A stretch of DNA of 59,539 nucleotides. Origin: an uncultured Lachnospiraceae bacterium. Lineage in GTDB: Bacteria > Bacillota > Clostridia > Lachnospirales > Lachnospiraceae. The translations under genes and the position numbers were made by a program. The stretch lies in assembly GCA_947564735.1 (NCBI GenBank), contig CANOEC010000025.1, forward strand, positions 1 through 59,539, read 5' to 3'. Of this stretch, positions 34,625-42,631 are shown in pieces (positions within the stretch are counted from its first letter, which is position 1; every line of letters begins with the position of its first letter). The notes under the pieces were generated by a model that saw only the letters and a program-made list of their open reading frames with translations, had not been told where the DNA came from and made no database searches.

Positions 34625-35095
34625 ATGCAGGTAATAGAATATTTCAAATGCGACAGACCAGAACATTGGTTGGCTCAGATAGGGAAAAGCGATTGGGGAG
34701 CAGGGCAATATCTGTATGAATTATTAAGTCAAAAGAAGTTTCAAGATGCTGTGGGAGAAAATTCCAAAGTACTGATGCTTACGAATGGAGAGGAACTCAT
34801 TTCGTTTTGTACCTATTCGGAAAAGGATGATATTCAGCCGACGGAGCTGACTCCGTGGATAGGTTTTGTTTATACCTTTCCCCAACATAGAGGGCATCGC
34901 TATATAGGAAAGCTGTTTGCGGAGATTGAGAAGCTTGCCAGAGCTGAAGAGGTATCCGATATTTATATCTCTACTGACCATACGGACTTATATGAAAAAT
35001 ATGGATACGAATTTTATGATATGATGGCTGATATGCACGGAGAACCTTCCAGAGTCTATAGGAAGCATGTGGCAAGTAATGGGGACATTTTCTGA
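34625..35095 (+). CDS. GNAT-family N-acetyltransferase
   Basis: A 156-residue acetyltransferase. The acetyl-CoA loop is in WIGFVYTFPQHRGHRYIGKLFAEIEKLA, with the expected Q/RxxGxG/A-type turn (QHRGHRYIG), and YISTDHTDLYEKYGYEFYDMMADMHGEPSRVYRK forms the C-terminal strands. Its start lies 1 bp after the aminotransferase stop, so it is co-translated. Substrate unknown. Confidence 0.85.
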   Translation: MQVIEYFKCDRPEHWLAQIGKSDWGAGQYLYELLSQKKFQDAVGENSKVLMLTNGEELISFCTYSEKDDIQPTELTPWIGFVYTFPQHRGHRYIGKLFAEIEKLARAEEVSDIYISTDHTDLYEKYGYEFYDMMADMHGEPSRVYRKHVASNGDIF

Positions 35096-35117
35096 AAAGG
35101 GAGAAAGAAAAATACGT

Positions 35118-35132
35118 AAGGAGAGCGATAGG
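35118..35132. repeat. 15-bp direct repeat, left copy, bracketing the RelB/YoeB cassette
   Basis: AAGGAGAGCGATAGG at 35118-35132 is repeated exactly at 35938-35952, where it contains the ribosome binding site of the PanE-type gene. The 805 bp between hold one TIR element and the toxin-antitoxin pair. Confidence 0.7.
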
Positions 35133-35180
35133 GCTTATAATAATGCATTAAATTACCGTTTATGGGAATATAGCAAAATA

Positions 35181-35303
35181 GACAGTAACAGTTTTGCCTT
35201 TTCATGTCAGTTTATTCATCAAGACGCATCTGACAGGATATAGTTATCCAAAGGACGCTGTGTGATGGTTCGATGGACATGGAAGACTGAACCGCCACAA
35301 CAG
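35181..35303. repeat. Element with terminal inverted repeats, copy 2
   Basis: Related to 33056-33162: shared GTAACAGTT start, CATGTC near the left end, interior ACGC(A)TCTGACAGGATATAG, and right end GGACATGGAAGACTG. About 123 bp, no coding potential. Confidence 0.6.
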
Positions 35304-35327
35304 ACAAGCAGATGTATAGCGAAATGA

Positions 35328-35356
35328 TTTACAAATGCTACAATATGAAGTATACT
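35328..35356 (+). promoter_or_regulatory. Promoter of the RelB/YoeB-type operon
   Basis: TTTACA (35328-35333), 17-nt spacer, TATACT (35351-35356), 30 bp before the antitoxin start. Confidence 0.65.
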
Positions 35357-35385
35357 AATAACATTAGAAAGGTAGAGGTGATATA

Positions 35386-35637
35386 ATGGCTCAAATTAGT
35401 TTGCGCATAGACGATGATGTGAAGAAAAATGCCGAGCAGGTTTGTGCTGATATTGGGATGTCTTTATCTACAGCTATTAATATTTATCTTAAAAAGCTGG
35501 GACGAGAGAAGCGTATACCGTTTGAAGTATCTGTGGATCCATTTTATTCACAGGAAAATATGGATAGGCTTAGAAAATCTGTGGCACAGATGGAAGCTAC
35601 AGGAGGTACGGTACATGAGGTAGACTTTGATAATTAA
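35386..35637 (+). CDS. RelB/DinJ-type antitoxin
   Basis: An 83-residue protein. The N-terminal ribbon-helix-helix MAQISLRIDDDVKKNAEQVCADIGMSLSTAINIYL is typical of RelB/DinJ antitoxins; the C-terminal half (FEVSVDPFYSQENMDRLRKSVAQMEAT) wraps the toxin. It would bind its own promoter. The start follows GTAGAGGTG. It overlaps the toxin gene by 11 bp. Confidence 0.92.
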   Translation: MAQISLRIDDDVKKNAEQVCADIGMSLSTAINIYLKKLGREKRIPFEVSVDPFYSQENMDRLRKSVAQMEATGGTVHEVDFDN

Positions 35638-35893
35638 AGTGTGGTCTGATGCTGCGTGGGAAGATTTTGAGTATTGGATGGAGCAGGATAAGAAGACATT
35701 AAAACGTATTCTTCGGTTATTGAAGGATATTGACCGAAATGGATATGACGGAATAGGTAAACCGGAAAGGTTAAGCGGTGATTTGGCTTCCTATTGGAGT
35801 CGGCGGATAGATGACGCGAATCGTATTGTATATCGCATAGAAGATAATATGATAAAGATTGTCCAATGTGGTTCCCATTATAGGGATAAGTAA
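35627..35893 (+). CDS. YoeB/Txe-type mRNA interferase toxin
   Basis: An 88-residue RelE-superfamily ribosome-dependent endoribonuclease. The sequence VWSDAAWEDFEYWMEQDKKTLKRILRLLKDIDRNGYDGIGKPERLSGDLASYWSRRIDDANRIVYRIE...QCGSHYRDK keeps the YoeB residues: the Glu in PERL, the Arg in SRRID/ANRIVY and the C-terminal His-Tyr. It starts at TTG (35627) behind GAGGTAGAC, inside the antitoxin gene, so translation is coupled. The cassette is bracketed by a 15-bp direct repeat. Confidence 0.92.
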   Translation: MIIKVWSDAAWEDFEYWMEQDKKTLKRILRLLKDIDRNGYDGIGKPERLSGDLASYWSRRIDDANRIVYRIEDNMIKIVQCGSHYRDK

Positions 35894-35937
35894 GAGATGA
35901 CAACGTTTTCGGCTGTCATCCCTTGATGTTCAAAAGA

Positions 35938-35952
35938 AAGGAGAGCGATAGG
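35938..35952. repeat. 15-bp direct repeat, right copy
   Basis: Exact second copy of AAGGAGAGCGATAGG (left copy 35118-35132), ending at the start codon of the PanE-type gene. Confidence 0.7.
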
Positions 35953-36873
35953 ATGAAATATTTAGTGATTGGCGCAGGCGGCACAGGCGGAAGCATCGGC
36001 GCTTATATGACAAAAGCCGGTAAAGACGTGACCTTGATTGCAAGAGGCGGGCATTTAAGACAGATGCAGCAGTATGGGCTGAAAATGGAGACGACGAAGG
36101 AGGGGAGTTATACCGTAAATCCCATCAAAGCGACGGATATGGAACATTATGACGAGCAGCCTGACATTATTTTTGTCTGTGTGAAAGGGTATTCGTTGGA
36201 GGAGACCATTCCTTTTATCCGCAGGGTTGCGAAGGAGAGCACTATCGTGATTCCGATTCTTAACATATACGGCACAGGCGGCAGGATGCAGGAGCAGTTG
36301 CCGGAGCTTCTCGTGACGGACGGCTGTATCTACATCGCCGGGGAGATTAAAGAGCCGGGAACTATATTGCTAAAAGGAGATATTTTCCGTATTGTGTATG
36401 GAGTAAGACAGCCGCAGGAGCTTCGGCAGGGGCTGTTTGAGGTGGCGCAGGACTTGAAAGACAGCGGTATTGAGGGTGTGCTGTCGGATAATATCAGACG
36501 TGATGCGCTACAGAAATTCGCGTTTGTTTCGCCCATGGCGGCATGTGGATTATACTATCATGTGTCTGCGAAGGAAGCACAGGTGACCGGTGAACCCAGA
36601 GATACCTTTGTAAAATTAATGAAAGAGGTTGATGCATTGGCGGTGGCGATGGGAGTGCCTTTCTTAGTGGATATTGTGACGACGAATTTACAGATTCTTG
36701 ACACATTAAATCCGGATGCAAGCACCTCCATGCAGAGGGACGTCTATGCTGGGAAATCGTCCGAGATAGATGGATTGATTTATGAGGTGGTGCGGATGGG
36801 AGAGCGCTATGGAGTGCCGACGCCAACTTACAAGATGATAGCGGATAAGGCGAGAGCGGACGGGCTTAAGTGA
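35953..36873 (+). CDS. ApbA/PanE-family ketopantoate reductase-like protein
   Basis: A 306-residue NADP-dependent reductase. MKYLVIGAGGTGGSIGAYMTKAGKDVTLIARG is the Rossmann start (GxGxxG); VCVKGYSLEETI and NIYGTGGRMQE correspond to the cofactor and substrate regions; the C-terminal helical domain has STSMQRDVYAGKSSEIDGL with the family's SSMxxDxxxGRxTE pattern. The true panE function is not assured because paralogues use other 2-keto acids. Start at 35953 behind GGAGAGCGATAGG. Confidence 0.87.
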   Translation: MKYLVIGAGGTGGSIGAYMTKAGKDVTLIARGGHLRQMQQYGLKMETTKEGSYTVNPIKATDMEHYDEQPDIIFVCVKGYSLEETIPFIRRVAKESTIVIPILNIYGTGGRMQEQLPELLVTDGCIYIAGEIKEPGTILLKGDIFRIVYGVRQPQELRQGLFEVAQDLKDSGIEGVLSDNIRRDALQKFAFVSPMAACGLYYHVSAKEAQVTGEPRDTFVKLMKEVDALAVAMGVPFLVDIVTTNLQILDTLNPDASTSMQRDVYAGKSSEIDGLIYEVVRMGERYGVPTPTYKMIADKARADGLK

Positions 36874-36926
36874 GGAAATAGTAAAAAAGTGAATTTATTA
36901 TCCTAATAAGGAAAGTTGGTAGTAGT

Positions 36927-38390
36927 TTGAAAGGCTTATTTGACATAGCAAAATTTGATTCATATAAAGAAAATAATCGCTTGGAAGTGAAACGTGCCAA
37001 TGGCGGACTTCCGATAGCTTTATGGGAAACATATTCTGCATTCGCAAATACTTATGGCGGAGTTATCATACTTGGAGTGAAAGAACGAGAGGATAAGATT
37101 TGGGAAACAACCGGTTTAAAAGCTGCTGATAAAGAGAAACTGTTGGATGACTTGTGGAATTTGCTTCATAATCGCCAGAAGGTCAACGCGAATCTTTTAA
37201 CGGAAGATGATATAGAAGTTTATGACGTTGGTGAGGATTTGATCATAGTAATATATGTCCCAATGGCAAAACGTGATCAGAGACCAATATACATCAATGA
37301 TGATTTGTTTGATGGAACATTTCGCCGGGATCATTCAGGGGATTACCACTGCACAAAGTCACAGGTAAAAGCCATGCTTCGTGACCAGACTGACGATACA
37401 ATCGATATGAAGGTTCTTGACGATATTCCGATGGAAGATTTGAACTATGAGACGATTCATGCATATAGAAACAGCCATAGGGCGTTAAGACCGGGGCACC
37501 CATTTGAACGATTAGATGATAATGAATATTTACGCAGCATTGGTGCGGCAGCAATTTCAGACAACGATAAGAAATTACATCCCACAGCGGCAGGAATGCT
37601 GATGTTTGGTGATGAATATAATATTGTTCGTCAGTTTCCAGAATTTTTTTTGGACTACCGGGAAACACTTGACCCGGCTACCCGCTGGACGGATCGTCTA
37701 CAGTCGAGTTCCGGTGAATGGTCTGGAAATATATTTGACTTTTATTATAGAGTTTACAATAAACTGATTAAGGATATCAAAGTGCCATTTAAAACAGTAA
37801 ACGGTGTTAGAATTGATAATACGCCGGTACATGATGCACTTCGCGAGGCGCTTGCGAACTGTCTTGTAAACGCAGATTATTTTGGAGTGAGGGGAGTTGT
37901 TATTAGAAAGGAACAGGATAAGTTAATATTGGAAAATCCGGGGTACATCAGAACAGGTAAAAAGTAAATGAGACTTGGTGGTATATCTGATCCACGTAAT
38001 AAGATATTGCTAAAGATGTTTAACATGGTAGATGTGGGAGAGCGTGCCGGAAGCGGTGTTCCAAATATCTTCAATATATGGGAAGACGAGGGATGGGTTG
38101 AGCCGATGATAGAAGAACAGTTTAACCCGGACAGGACGATTTTAACGCTTGAATTTAAGAAAAAACAAGCGAAGAAAAAAACAAGCGATAAAAAGCAAGC
38201 AAAGAAAACGATTGAAAACATGGAAAAGATTAGGAAATATTTGCGTGAGCATGGTGAATCAAAAACAAATGATATTGCTGATTATATAGAATTAAGTCCG
38301 GCAAGAACAAGAGCAATGCTTGCGGAGATGGGAGATGTTAAGTCGCGTGGCGGAAATAGTAACAGAAGATATATGTTGAAAAGTGATTAA
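36927..38390 (+). pseudogene. Schlafen/AlbA_2-type ATP-binding protein interrupted by one in-frame TAA
   Basis: Two frame-matched parts make one 487-codon gene. Part 1 (36927-37964) has the AlbA_2/Schlafen domain (RLEVKRANGGLPIALWETYSAFANTYGGVIILGVKE) and a GHKL-like ATPase motif (VHDALREALANCLVNADYFGVRG). TAA at 37965-37967 interrupts the run ENPGYIRTGKK*MRLGGISDPRN, where family members continue without a break; a CAA to TAA change explains it. Part 2 has DVGERAGSGVPNIF, a Lys-rich linker and a C-terminal winged helix. The TTG start at 36927 is weakly supported. Such proteins act as nucleic-acid-binding regulators or defence factors. Confidence 0.8.
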
Positions 38391-38497
38391 ATGAAAATAG
38401 GGGTGGCAGTATCCATCGAAATTAGTTTTGCAAAAATACGAGGCTGTCTTTTTGTTCAAGTTTCCACGAATATTTATGGCAGCCTGATATCTGCATT
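38391..38497. other. Gap without a recognisable gene
   Basis: The 107 bp between the Schlafen pseudogene and the AraC remnant show no start site or terminator; on the minus strand they may hold further decayed AraC coding sequence. Confidence 0.3.
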
Positions 38498-38710
38498 TTA
38501 GGAACAACTTTTAATAACATGCCGGGTTCGTGCTTCACTTGGTGCTACTCCATGAAAAAGCTGAAATCATGTATGAAAATATCTTTTGAAAAAAACAAAA
38601 GGACATTCTGCAATTTTGGAAATTTCTTCACTATCAATCGCTTCTTCTTTTCGCTGTAAATGATTTTCGACATAATCAATAATTACTTGCAGATTCTCAT
38701 TCCATTCTAT
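38498..38710 (-). pseudogene. Decayed AraC-family regulator fragment
   Basis: On the minus strand bases 38710 to 38567 encode IEWNENLQVIIDYVENHLQR, then EEAIDSEEISKIAECPFVFF, the first helix-turn-helix of an AraC protein, but the start codon is ATA instead of ATG and a stop follows. In another frame, 38566 to 38498 encode FQLFHGVAPSEART, the end of the second helix-turn-helix. The middle (about 45 residues) is deleted. The layout is close to the AraC-GyrI regulator at 1626. Confidence 0.75.
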
Positions 38711-38900
38711 GTTTATTTTCTTTCAGTTTGCCTTATTATCTTAGCAGATGTTGTAAAGTAGTTCCTCTTATTTTTGGCTCTGTATGGATAGTATCATACA
38801 CTGATTTGCTATTTGCAGCAAATAAACATATACAAAAATGTAAGCAAATATTCAACAATTATGTTATAGTTATAGAAAGCTGAAGCACAGCAGGAAAGGC
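38711..38900. other. AT-rich gap upstream of a small gene
   Basis: AT-rich sequence with TATAGT-like -10 candidates near 38865-38876 that could serve the next gene. No coding potential seen. Confidence 0.3.
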
Positions 38901-39125
38901 ATGGATGATATGGAACATACAGAGAAAAAATTTAAAGAAAAATACTTGGCAGGAGAAGCCCCGTTTGAAGAGATTGATGATTACAGCCAAGAGTGGGGAT
39001 TTAGCGATACGCCTGTTACGCTGCGGGAGTACCTTGGCTTAAATGCAGAGGAAGAAGACGCGTGGGTGAGCATCGGAGACGAGGCATTGAAGGAGCTTTT
39101 GGATAAGCAGAAGCGTGCTGGATGA
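38901..39125 (+). CDS. Small acidic protein of unknown function
   Basis: A 74-residue acidic protein: FKEKYLAGEAPFEEIDDYSQEWGFSDTPVTLREYLGLNAEEEDAWVSIGDEALKELLDKQK. No TM, no signal peptide. The shape (GEAPFEEIDDYI..W....T.LREYLGL...EE..W) recurs in Clostridia as a stand-alone short protein, but no function is known to me. AGGAAAGG precedes the start; a terminator follows. Confidence 0.75.
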   Translation: MDDMEHTEKKFKEKYLAGEAPFEEIDDYSQEWGFSDTPVTLREYLGLNAEEEDAWVSIGDEALKELLDKQKRAG

Positions 39126-39151
39126 GATGTGTAGTGAAATAATCAAAGACG

Positions 39152-39191
39152 AAGAGGACGGAAGACATATGATTGTGTTCCGTCCTCTTTG
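39152..39191. terminator. Intrinsic terminator between convergent genes
   Basis: AAGAGGACGGAA (39152-39163) pairs perfectly with TTCCGTCCTCTT (39178-39189) around a 14-nt loop. It ends the small acidic gene and could also serve the ABC operon arriving from the right. Confidence 0.75.
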
Positions 39192-39214
39192 CATTGTGCT
39201 ATTTTGTTCCAAAT

Positions 39215-39940
39215 TTATTCATGTCTCCGCAGGCATACCACCGAAATCACGGAAAATAGAAGGAAGTGGAAAAGGCAGCCGATGAGGAACGCTTGTATAT
39301 CCAATTCCATCTGTGGATTGTTAGCGTGCATTCCCATACAGTAGAGAGAGTAGGGATAATAGGTACCCAATCCTTTGTTGGTGATCATGAGTCCGCCGAT
39401 GCCGCCGGCAAGCCCGATACCGATAGGGATTGCGAAAGAGCGGATGACCATGGAAATGGTAAGCTGTACGCAGCAGATGACAATGCCGCCAAGAATACCG
39501 CCGATAATCCATCCGATGGATTCTTCTGGCGGAGTGCCGGGGAGACCACAAAGTTTGCCGCACAAATAATATAGTAAGTAAATCCAGATATTGCCCGCAG
39601 CAATCATTATGGCTGCCCAGACCAGTTTGCCCACATATAAGGAGGTGCGGGAAACCGGCGCAGTCAGAAAGCTGTTCCAATTGTTTCGCAGATGTTCCAG
39701 ACGCCACAGGTAGGAACAGTAGGTGCCGATTAAAGCCGGCATAAAGAGATAGCATAGGAATAAAGTATGCTGTGACCAGAGACTGTACCATTCGCTTTTC
39801 AGTACCCCTTGGTTTGCCATATAATTAAAGGTCCCGAAAAAGGCGGATATTATCGGCAGGGCAAAGAAGGCAAGCCAGACGGGACTTCTTTTTAGTTTCA
39901 ACTGCTCCGCCCTAATTGTTTTCATAAATGATAAATGCAT
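39215..39940 (-). CDS. ABC-2 permease, lantibiotic-immunity type (second permease)
   Basis: A 241-residue protein with six TM helices (SPVWLAFFALPIISAFFGTFNY, HTLFLCYLFMPALIGTYCSYLW, YVGKLVWAAIMIAAGNIWIYLLYYL, IGWIIGGILGGIVICCVQLTISM, GIGLAGGIGGLMI, FLIGCLFHFLLFSVISVVCL). It resembles LanG/BcrB-type permeases that remove bacitracin or lantibiotics from the membrane. The start MHLSFMKTIRAEQLKLKRSP at 39940 is chosen over 39997 because it begins 4 bp after the partner permease stop. Confidence 0.8.
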   Translation of the reverse strand: MHLSFMKTIRAEQLKLKRSPVWLAFFALPIISAFFGTFNYMANQGVLKSEWYSLWSQHTLFLCYLFMPALIGTYCSYLWRLEHLRNNWNSFLTAPVSRTSLYVGKLVWAAIMIAAGNIWIYLLYYLCGKLCGLPGTPPEESIGWIIGGILGGIVICCVQLTISMVIRSFAIPIGIGLAGGIGGLMITNKGLGTYYPYSLYCMGMHANNPQMELDIQAFLIGCLFHFLLFSVISVVCLRRHE

Positions 39941-39944
39941 AAGT

Positions 39945-40697
39945 TTATGCCTCCCTTCTTGTGAAAAGTATTCTGCCTGCGGCATAGAAGACCACAATCC
40001 AGACGAAAATACAGACTACGGCGGCTGTCTCAACCGATGAAAACGCGCGATAGAAATAAGTGCTGATTCTGGTTGTTTCGTCCCATTCTGACATGACTAA
40101 AGCTGCGCTTAAGTTGCCTCCCCACGGAAGAAAAGAGTAGGTCGTGACAAACATCAAAAGCAGCGCTGCCATGGAGCCGCCAAGCCCTGCTACGAGTGGA
40201 ACCATCTGGTTGGCAAAGAACATGGACAGCGCAAGCTGCAGCAGGAACAAGGATAGGTTGCTGGCAATCTTCAGCACATAGGAAAGCAGATAATATTTCA
40301 AGTCTGGATTCCCTTCATAGCCAAGAGCATAACCGAGCAGAATAAAAAAGACGAATTGGACGGCAAACAGTAACATGATAATAATGCACCCACAGATTGC
40401 TTTGGCATGGTAGAGGCTTCCGGCGCTGCGGAGTGTCTCAAGCTGCTTATAGGTGTTCCCCTTGTGCTCAATGTCGGCAAGGCGGGAGGCGAGCACAGCC
40501 ATCATTGTGGGCACCATGATTCCGTCCAAAAGTGACAAATGATACAGCAGTGACATCCAGCCGCATTGCAGTTCCCAGTCTTTGGGGTCACGGAATGCCC
40601 AGAGTCCCCACAGGAGTTGAACCGATAACATGGCAAACATTGTCAGCCATACGTTTCTTCTTTTAATCTTATAAAATTCCAGCAGCAGTGTTTTCAT
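39945..40697 (-). CDS. ABC-2 permease, lantibiotic-immunity type (first permease)
   Basis: A 250-residue protein with six TM helices. The N-terminus MKTLLLEFYKIKRRNVWLTMFAML is typical of LanE/BcrB permeases, and LSLLDGIMVPTMMAVLASRLADIEHKGNTYKQLETL is a conserved cytoplasmic loop of that group. Its start overlaps the ATPase stop by 4 bp. Together with the second permease it forms the heterodimeric membrane part. Confidence 0.83.
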   Translation of the reverse strand: MKTLLLEFYKIKRRNVWLTMFAMLSVQLLWGLWAFRDPKDWELQCGWMSLLYHLSLLDGIMVPTMMAVLASRLADIEHKGNTYKQLETLRSAGSLYHAKAICGCIIIMLLFAVQFVFFILLGYALGYEGNPDLKYYLLSYVLKIASNLSLFLLQLALSMFFANQMVPLVAGLGGSMAALLLMFVTTYSFLPWGGNLSAALVMSEWDETTRISTYFYRAFSSVETAAVVCIFVWIVVFYAAGRILFTRREA

Positions 40698-41614
40698 AGA
40701 CTCGACTCCTTTCCGGTTAAAGACAGGAAAATATCTTCCAGACTCTTCTCTCTTTTTTCAACGCGGTATAGGGCAATATGATGTTCGATCATTTTCCGGC
40801 AAAGATGAGCGACGTATTCGTCTTCCAGCATGGGAATCAGAAGGTAATCCTCTTCTTTGCTGACTTCAATGCCGTCTTGGTGCAATAGGGAGATGGTTGT
40901 GGCAGGCTGGTCGGTACGCAGTGCAATCTGTTGTTTTGCGTGGGAGTGAAGCGATTCCAGTGTATTCTGATATACCAGTTCCCCGTGGCGGATAATGCCC
41001 ACATGGTCAGCCATCTGGTCGATTTCACTCAGAAGGTGGGAGGAGACCACAACTGTGATACCGTAATGGGAGGGCAGTGTACAGATGAGTTCACGCATTT
41101 CTTGAATGCCGGCGGGATCCAGACCGTTGGTTGGCTCATCGAGAATGAGCAGCTTTGGAAAGCCGAGCAGAGCGGCGGCAAGTCCTAGACGCTGTTTCAT
41201 ACCGAGTGAATAGTGTGCGACCTTCTTTTTACGGGCTTCATTCAGACGCACGATATTTATGACTTCGTCAATATTTTCTTTTGGACAGCCTTTGAGTGTC
41301 TGCAGAATATGCAGATTTTCCTCACCAGTTAAATGTCCGTAATAGCTGGGGGATTCAATTAAGGAACCGGTATCGGCAAGCAGCTTGATACGGTTTTTCT
41401 CATTGGCTGGTATGCCAAAAAGCGTGATGGAACCGTCGGTAGGTTTGGCAAGTCCCAGAATCATCTTGAGTGTAGTGGATTTACCCGCGCCATTCGGACC
41501 TAAGAATCCGTAGACTGCACCTTGCGGCACCTTCATATTCAGTGCATTGACACATCGGACTTTGCCGTATTGCTTTGTCAGATTCGTAGTTTCAATTAAA
41601 TTTGTTACAGCCAT
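40694..41614 (-). CDS. ABC transporter ATPase, BcrA/LanF-like
   Basis: A 306-residue ATPase. Walker A FLGPNGAGKSTTLKM (about 36-50), Q-loop region, signature YSLGMKQRLGLA (about 136-147), Walker B KLLILDEPTNGLDP (about 156-169) and H-loop VVVSSHLLSEI are intact. The C-terminal extension with IEVSKEEDYLLIPMLEDE is typical of BcrA-type peptide-antibiotic exporters. ATG 41614 is preferred to GTG 41620 by spacing to GAGGA. It heads a three-gene operon divergent from the two-component system, which probably regulates it. Confidence 0.9.
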   Translation of the reverse strand: MAVTNLIETTNLTKQYGKVRCVNALNMKVPQGAVYGFLGPNGAGKSTTLKMILGLAKPTDGSITLFGIPANEKNRIKLLADTGSLIESPSYYGHLTGEENLHILQTLKGCPKENIDEVINIVRLNEARKKKVAHYSLGMKQRLGLAAALLGFPKLLILDEPTNGLDPAGIQEMRELICTLPSHYGITVVVSSHLLSEIDQMADHVGIIRHGELVYQNTLESLHSHAKQQIALRTDQPATTISLLHQDGIEVSKEEDYLLIPMLEDEYVAHLCRKMIEHHIALYRVEKREKSLEDIFLSLTGKESSL

Positions 41615-41646
41615 AGTCACATTCCTCTTTTCTTAATCATTTTTAA

Positions 41647-41742
41647 CCTGTTCACAACCAAGCTTGTTTGTAATGGAACCTGTTCGCAATCAAACTTACT
41701 TGTGATGGAACCTGTTTGTGAATAAACTTGTTTATTCTGATA
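41647..41742. repeat. 32-bp tandem repeat, three units, upstream of the ABC operon
   Basis: Units 41647-41678, 41679-41710 and 41711-41742 begin CCTGTTCACAACCAAGCTTG, CCTGTTCGCAATCAAACTTA and CCTGTTTGTGAATAAACTTG. The first two end TGGAA. They directly precede the ABC operon on the minus strand and may be regulator-binding sites. Confidence 0.8.
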
Positions 41743-41759
41743 CCGTAACCATACGCATC

Positions 41760-41846
41760 TTACATTAAACCCGGATGAATTCTACATTACATTTACATTA
41801 AGAATCGGGGAAAGCTGTTTTGCAAAGGGGAGAAAAAGAGTATACT
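41760..41846 (+). promoter_or_regulatory. Promoter of the two-component genes with TTACATT-type direct repeats
   Basis: TTTGCA (41819-41824), 16-nt spacer, TATACT (41841-41846). Upstream, TTACATTAAA (41760) and TACATTACATTTACATTAAG (41783-41802) hold four TACATT repeats suited to an OmpR-type regulator, possibly self-regulation. Confidence 0.55.
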
Positions 41847-41880
41847 TCTGTTATAGAAAGCAGGGAAGGACACAAACGAT

Positions 41881-42618
41881 ATGGAATTATATGATTATAA
41901 AATTATGCTGGTGGATGATGAGCCGGAGCTGCGCAGAATGGTGAAGGATTTCTTGACAAAGGAGGGGTTCCGGTTTGTGGTGACTGCCGGAAGCTGTAGG
42001 GAAGCAAGAGAAGTGTATCATAGAGAAGCGCCGAGGCTGATTTTGCTGGACGTGATGCTTCCGGACGGCGATGGGTTCGGCTTATTGCAGGAGCTGCATA
42101 AAGAGTCGGAGGTGCCGGTGATTTTCCTGTCGGCAAAGGACGAGGATGAGGACAGGCTTCATGGACTTGGGCTGGGAGCGGACGACTATATTACGAAGCC
42201 TTTTTTGCCAAAAGAATTGATTCTGCGTGTGAGAGCGGTGTTAAAAAGAGTGTACCGCATCAAGACGGATGACAAAGAGAATGAAGTGATTCGTCTGGGA
42301 GACTGCACTGTTGATTTGGGGAGCGGATTAGCGCTTTGGAACAGCAGGGTGGAAAGCGGCTTGGAAGGAGCACAGACAAAAGGAAAGGAACTGACATTGA
42401 CGGCAAAGGAATATGCCATTATAGAAAAACTGGCAGCCAACAGGGGAAGGATTGTGACAATTGACGCACTGTGCGAGGCGGTCTGGCAGGAGGGAAATTA
42501 CGGATATGAGAACACATTGATTGTGCATATCAGGCGGCTGCGGGAGAAAATTGAAGAGGACCCATCCCATCCGAGATATTTGCTGACGGCGCGTGGACTG
42601 GGGTATAAGCTGGTGTAA
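41881..42618 (+). CDS. OmpR/PhoB-family response regulator
   Basis: A 245-residue regulator. The receiver domain has MLVDDEPELRRMV (acidic pocket), LILLDVMLPDGDGF with the phospho-Asp, and DDYITKPFLPKEL with the conserved Lys. The C-terminal winged helix (LTAKEYAIIEKLAANRGRIVTIDALCEAVWQEGNYGYENTLIVHIRRLREKIEEDP) binds DNA. It is divergent from the ABC operon and 13 bp upstream of its kinase gene. Control of the ABC transporter by peptide antibiotics is the usual arrangement and is inferred. Confidence 0.93.
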   Translation: MELYDYKIMLVDDEPELRRMVKDFLTKEGFRFVVTAGSCREAREVYHREAPRLILLDVMLPDGDGFGLLQELHKESEVPVIFLSAKDEDEDRLHGLGLGADDYITKPFLPKELILRVRAVLKRVYRIKTDDKENEVIRLGDCTVDLGSGLALWNSRVESGLEGAQTKGKELTLTAKEYAIIEKLAANRGRIVTIDALCEAVWQEGNYGYENTLIVHIRRLREKIEEDPSHPRYLLTARGLGYKLV

Positions 42619-42631
42619 AGAGGAGATGTAT

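Noticed and set aside
37965-37967. Recoded TAA (readthrough) in the Schlafen-type gene
   Set aside because: TAA ends many intact genes here and no special stop context or tRNA evidence is seen; simple mutation or sequencing error is likelier.
41647-41742. Possible CRISPR array (32-bp repeats)
   Set aside because: The units are contiguous with no spacers, diverge from each other, and no cas genes are present.
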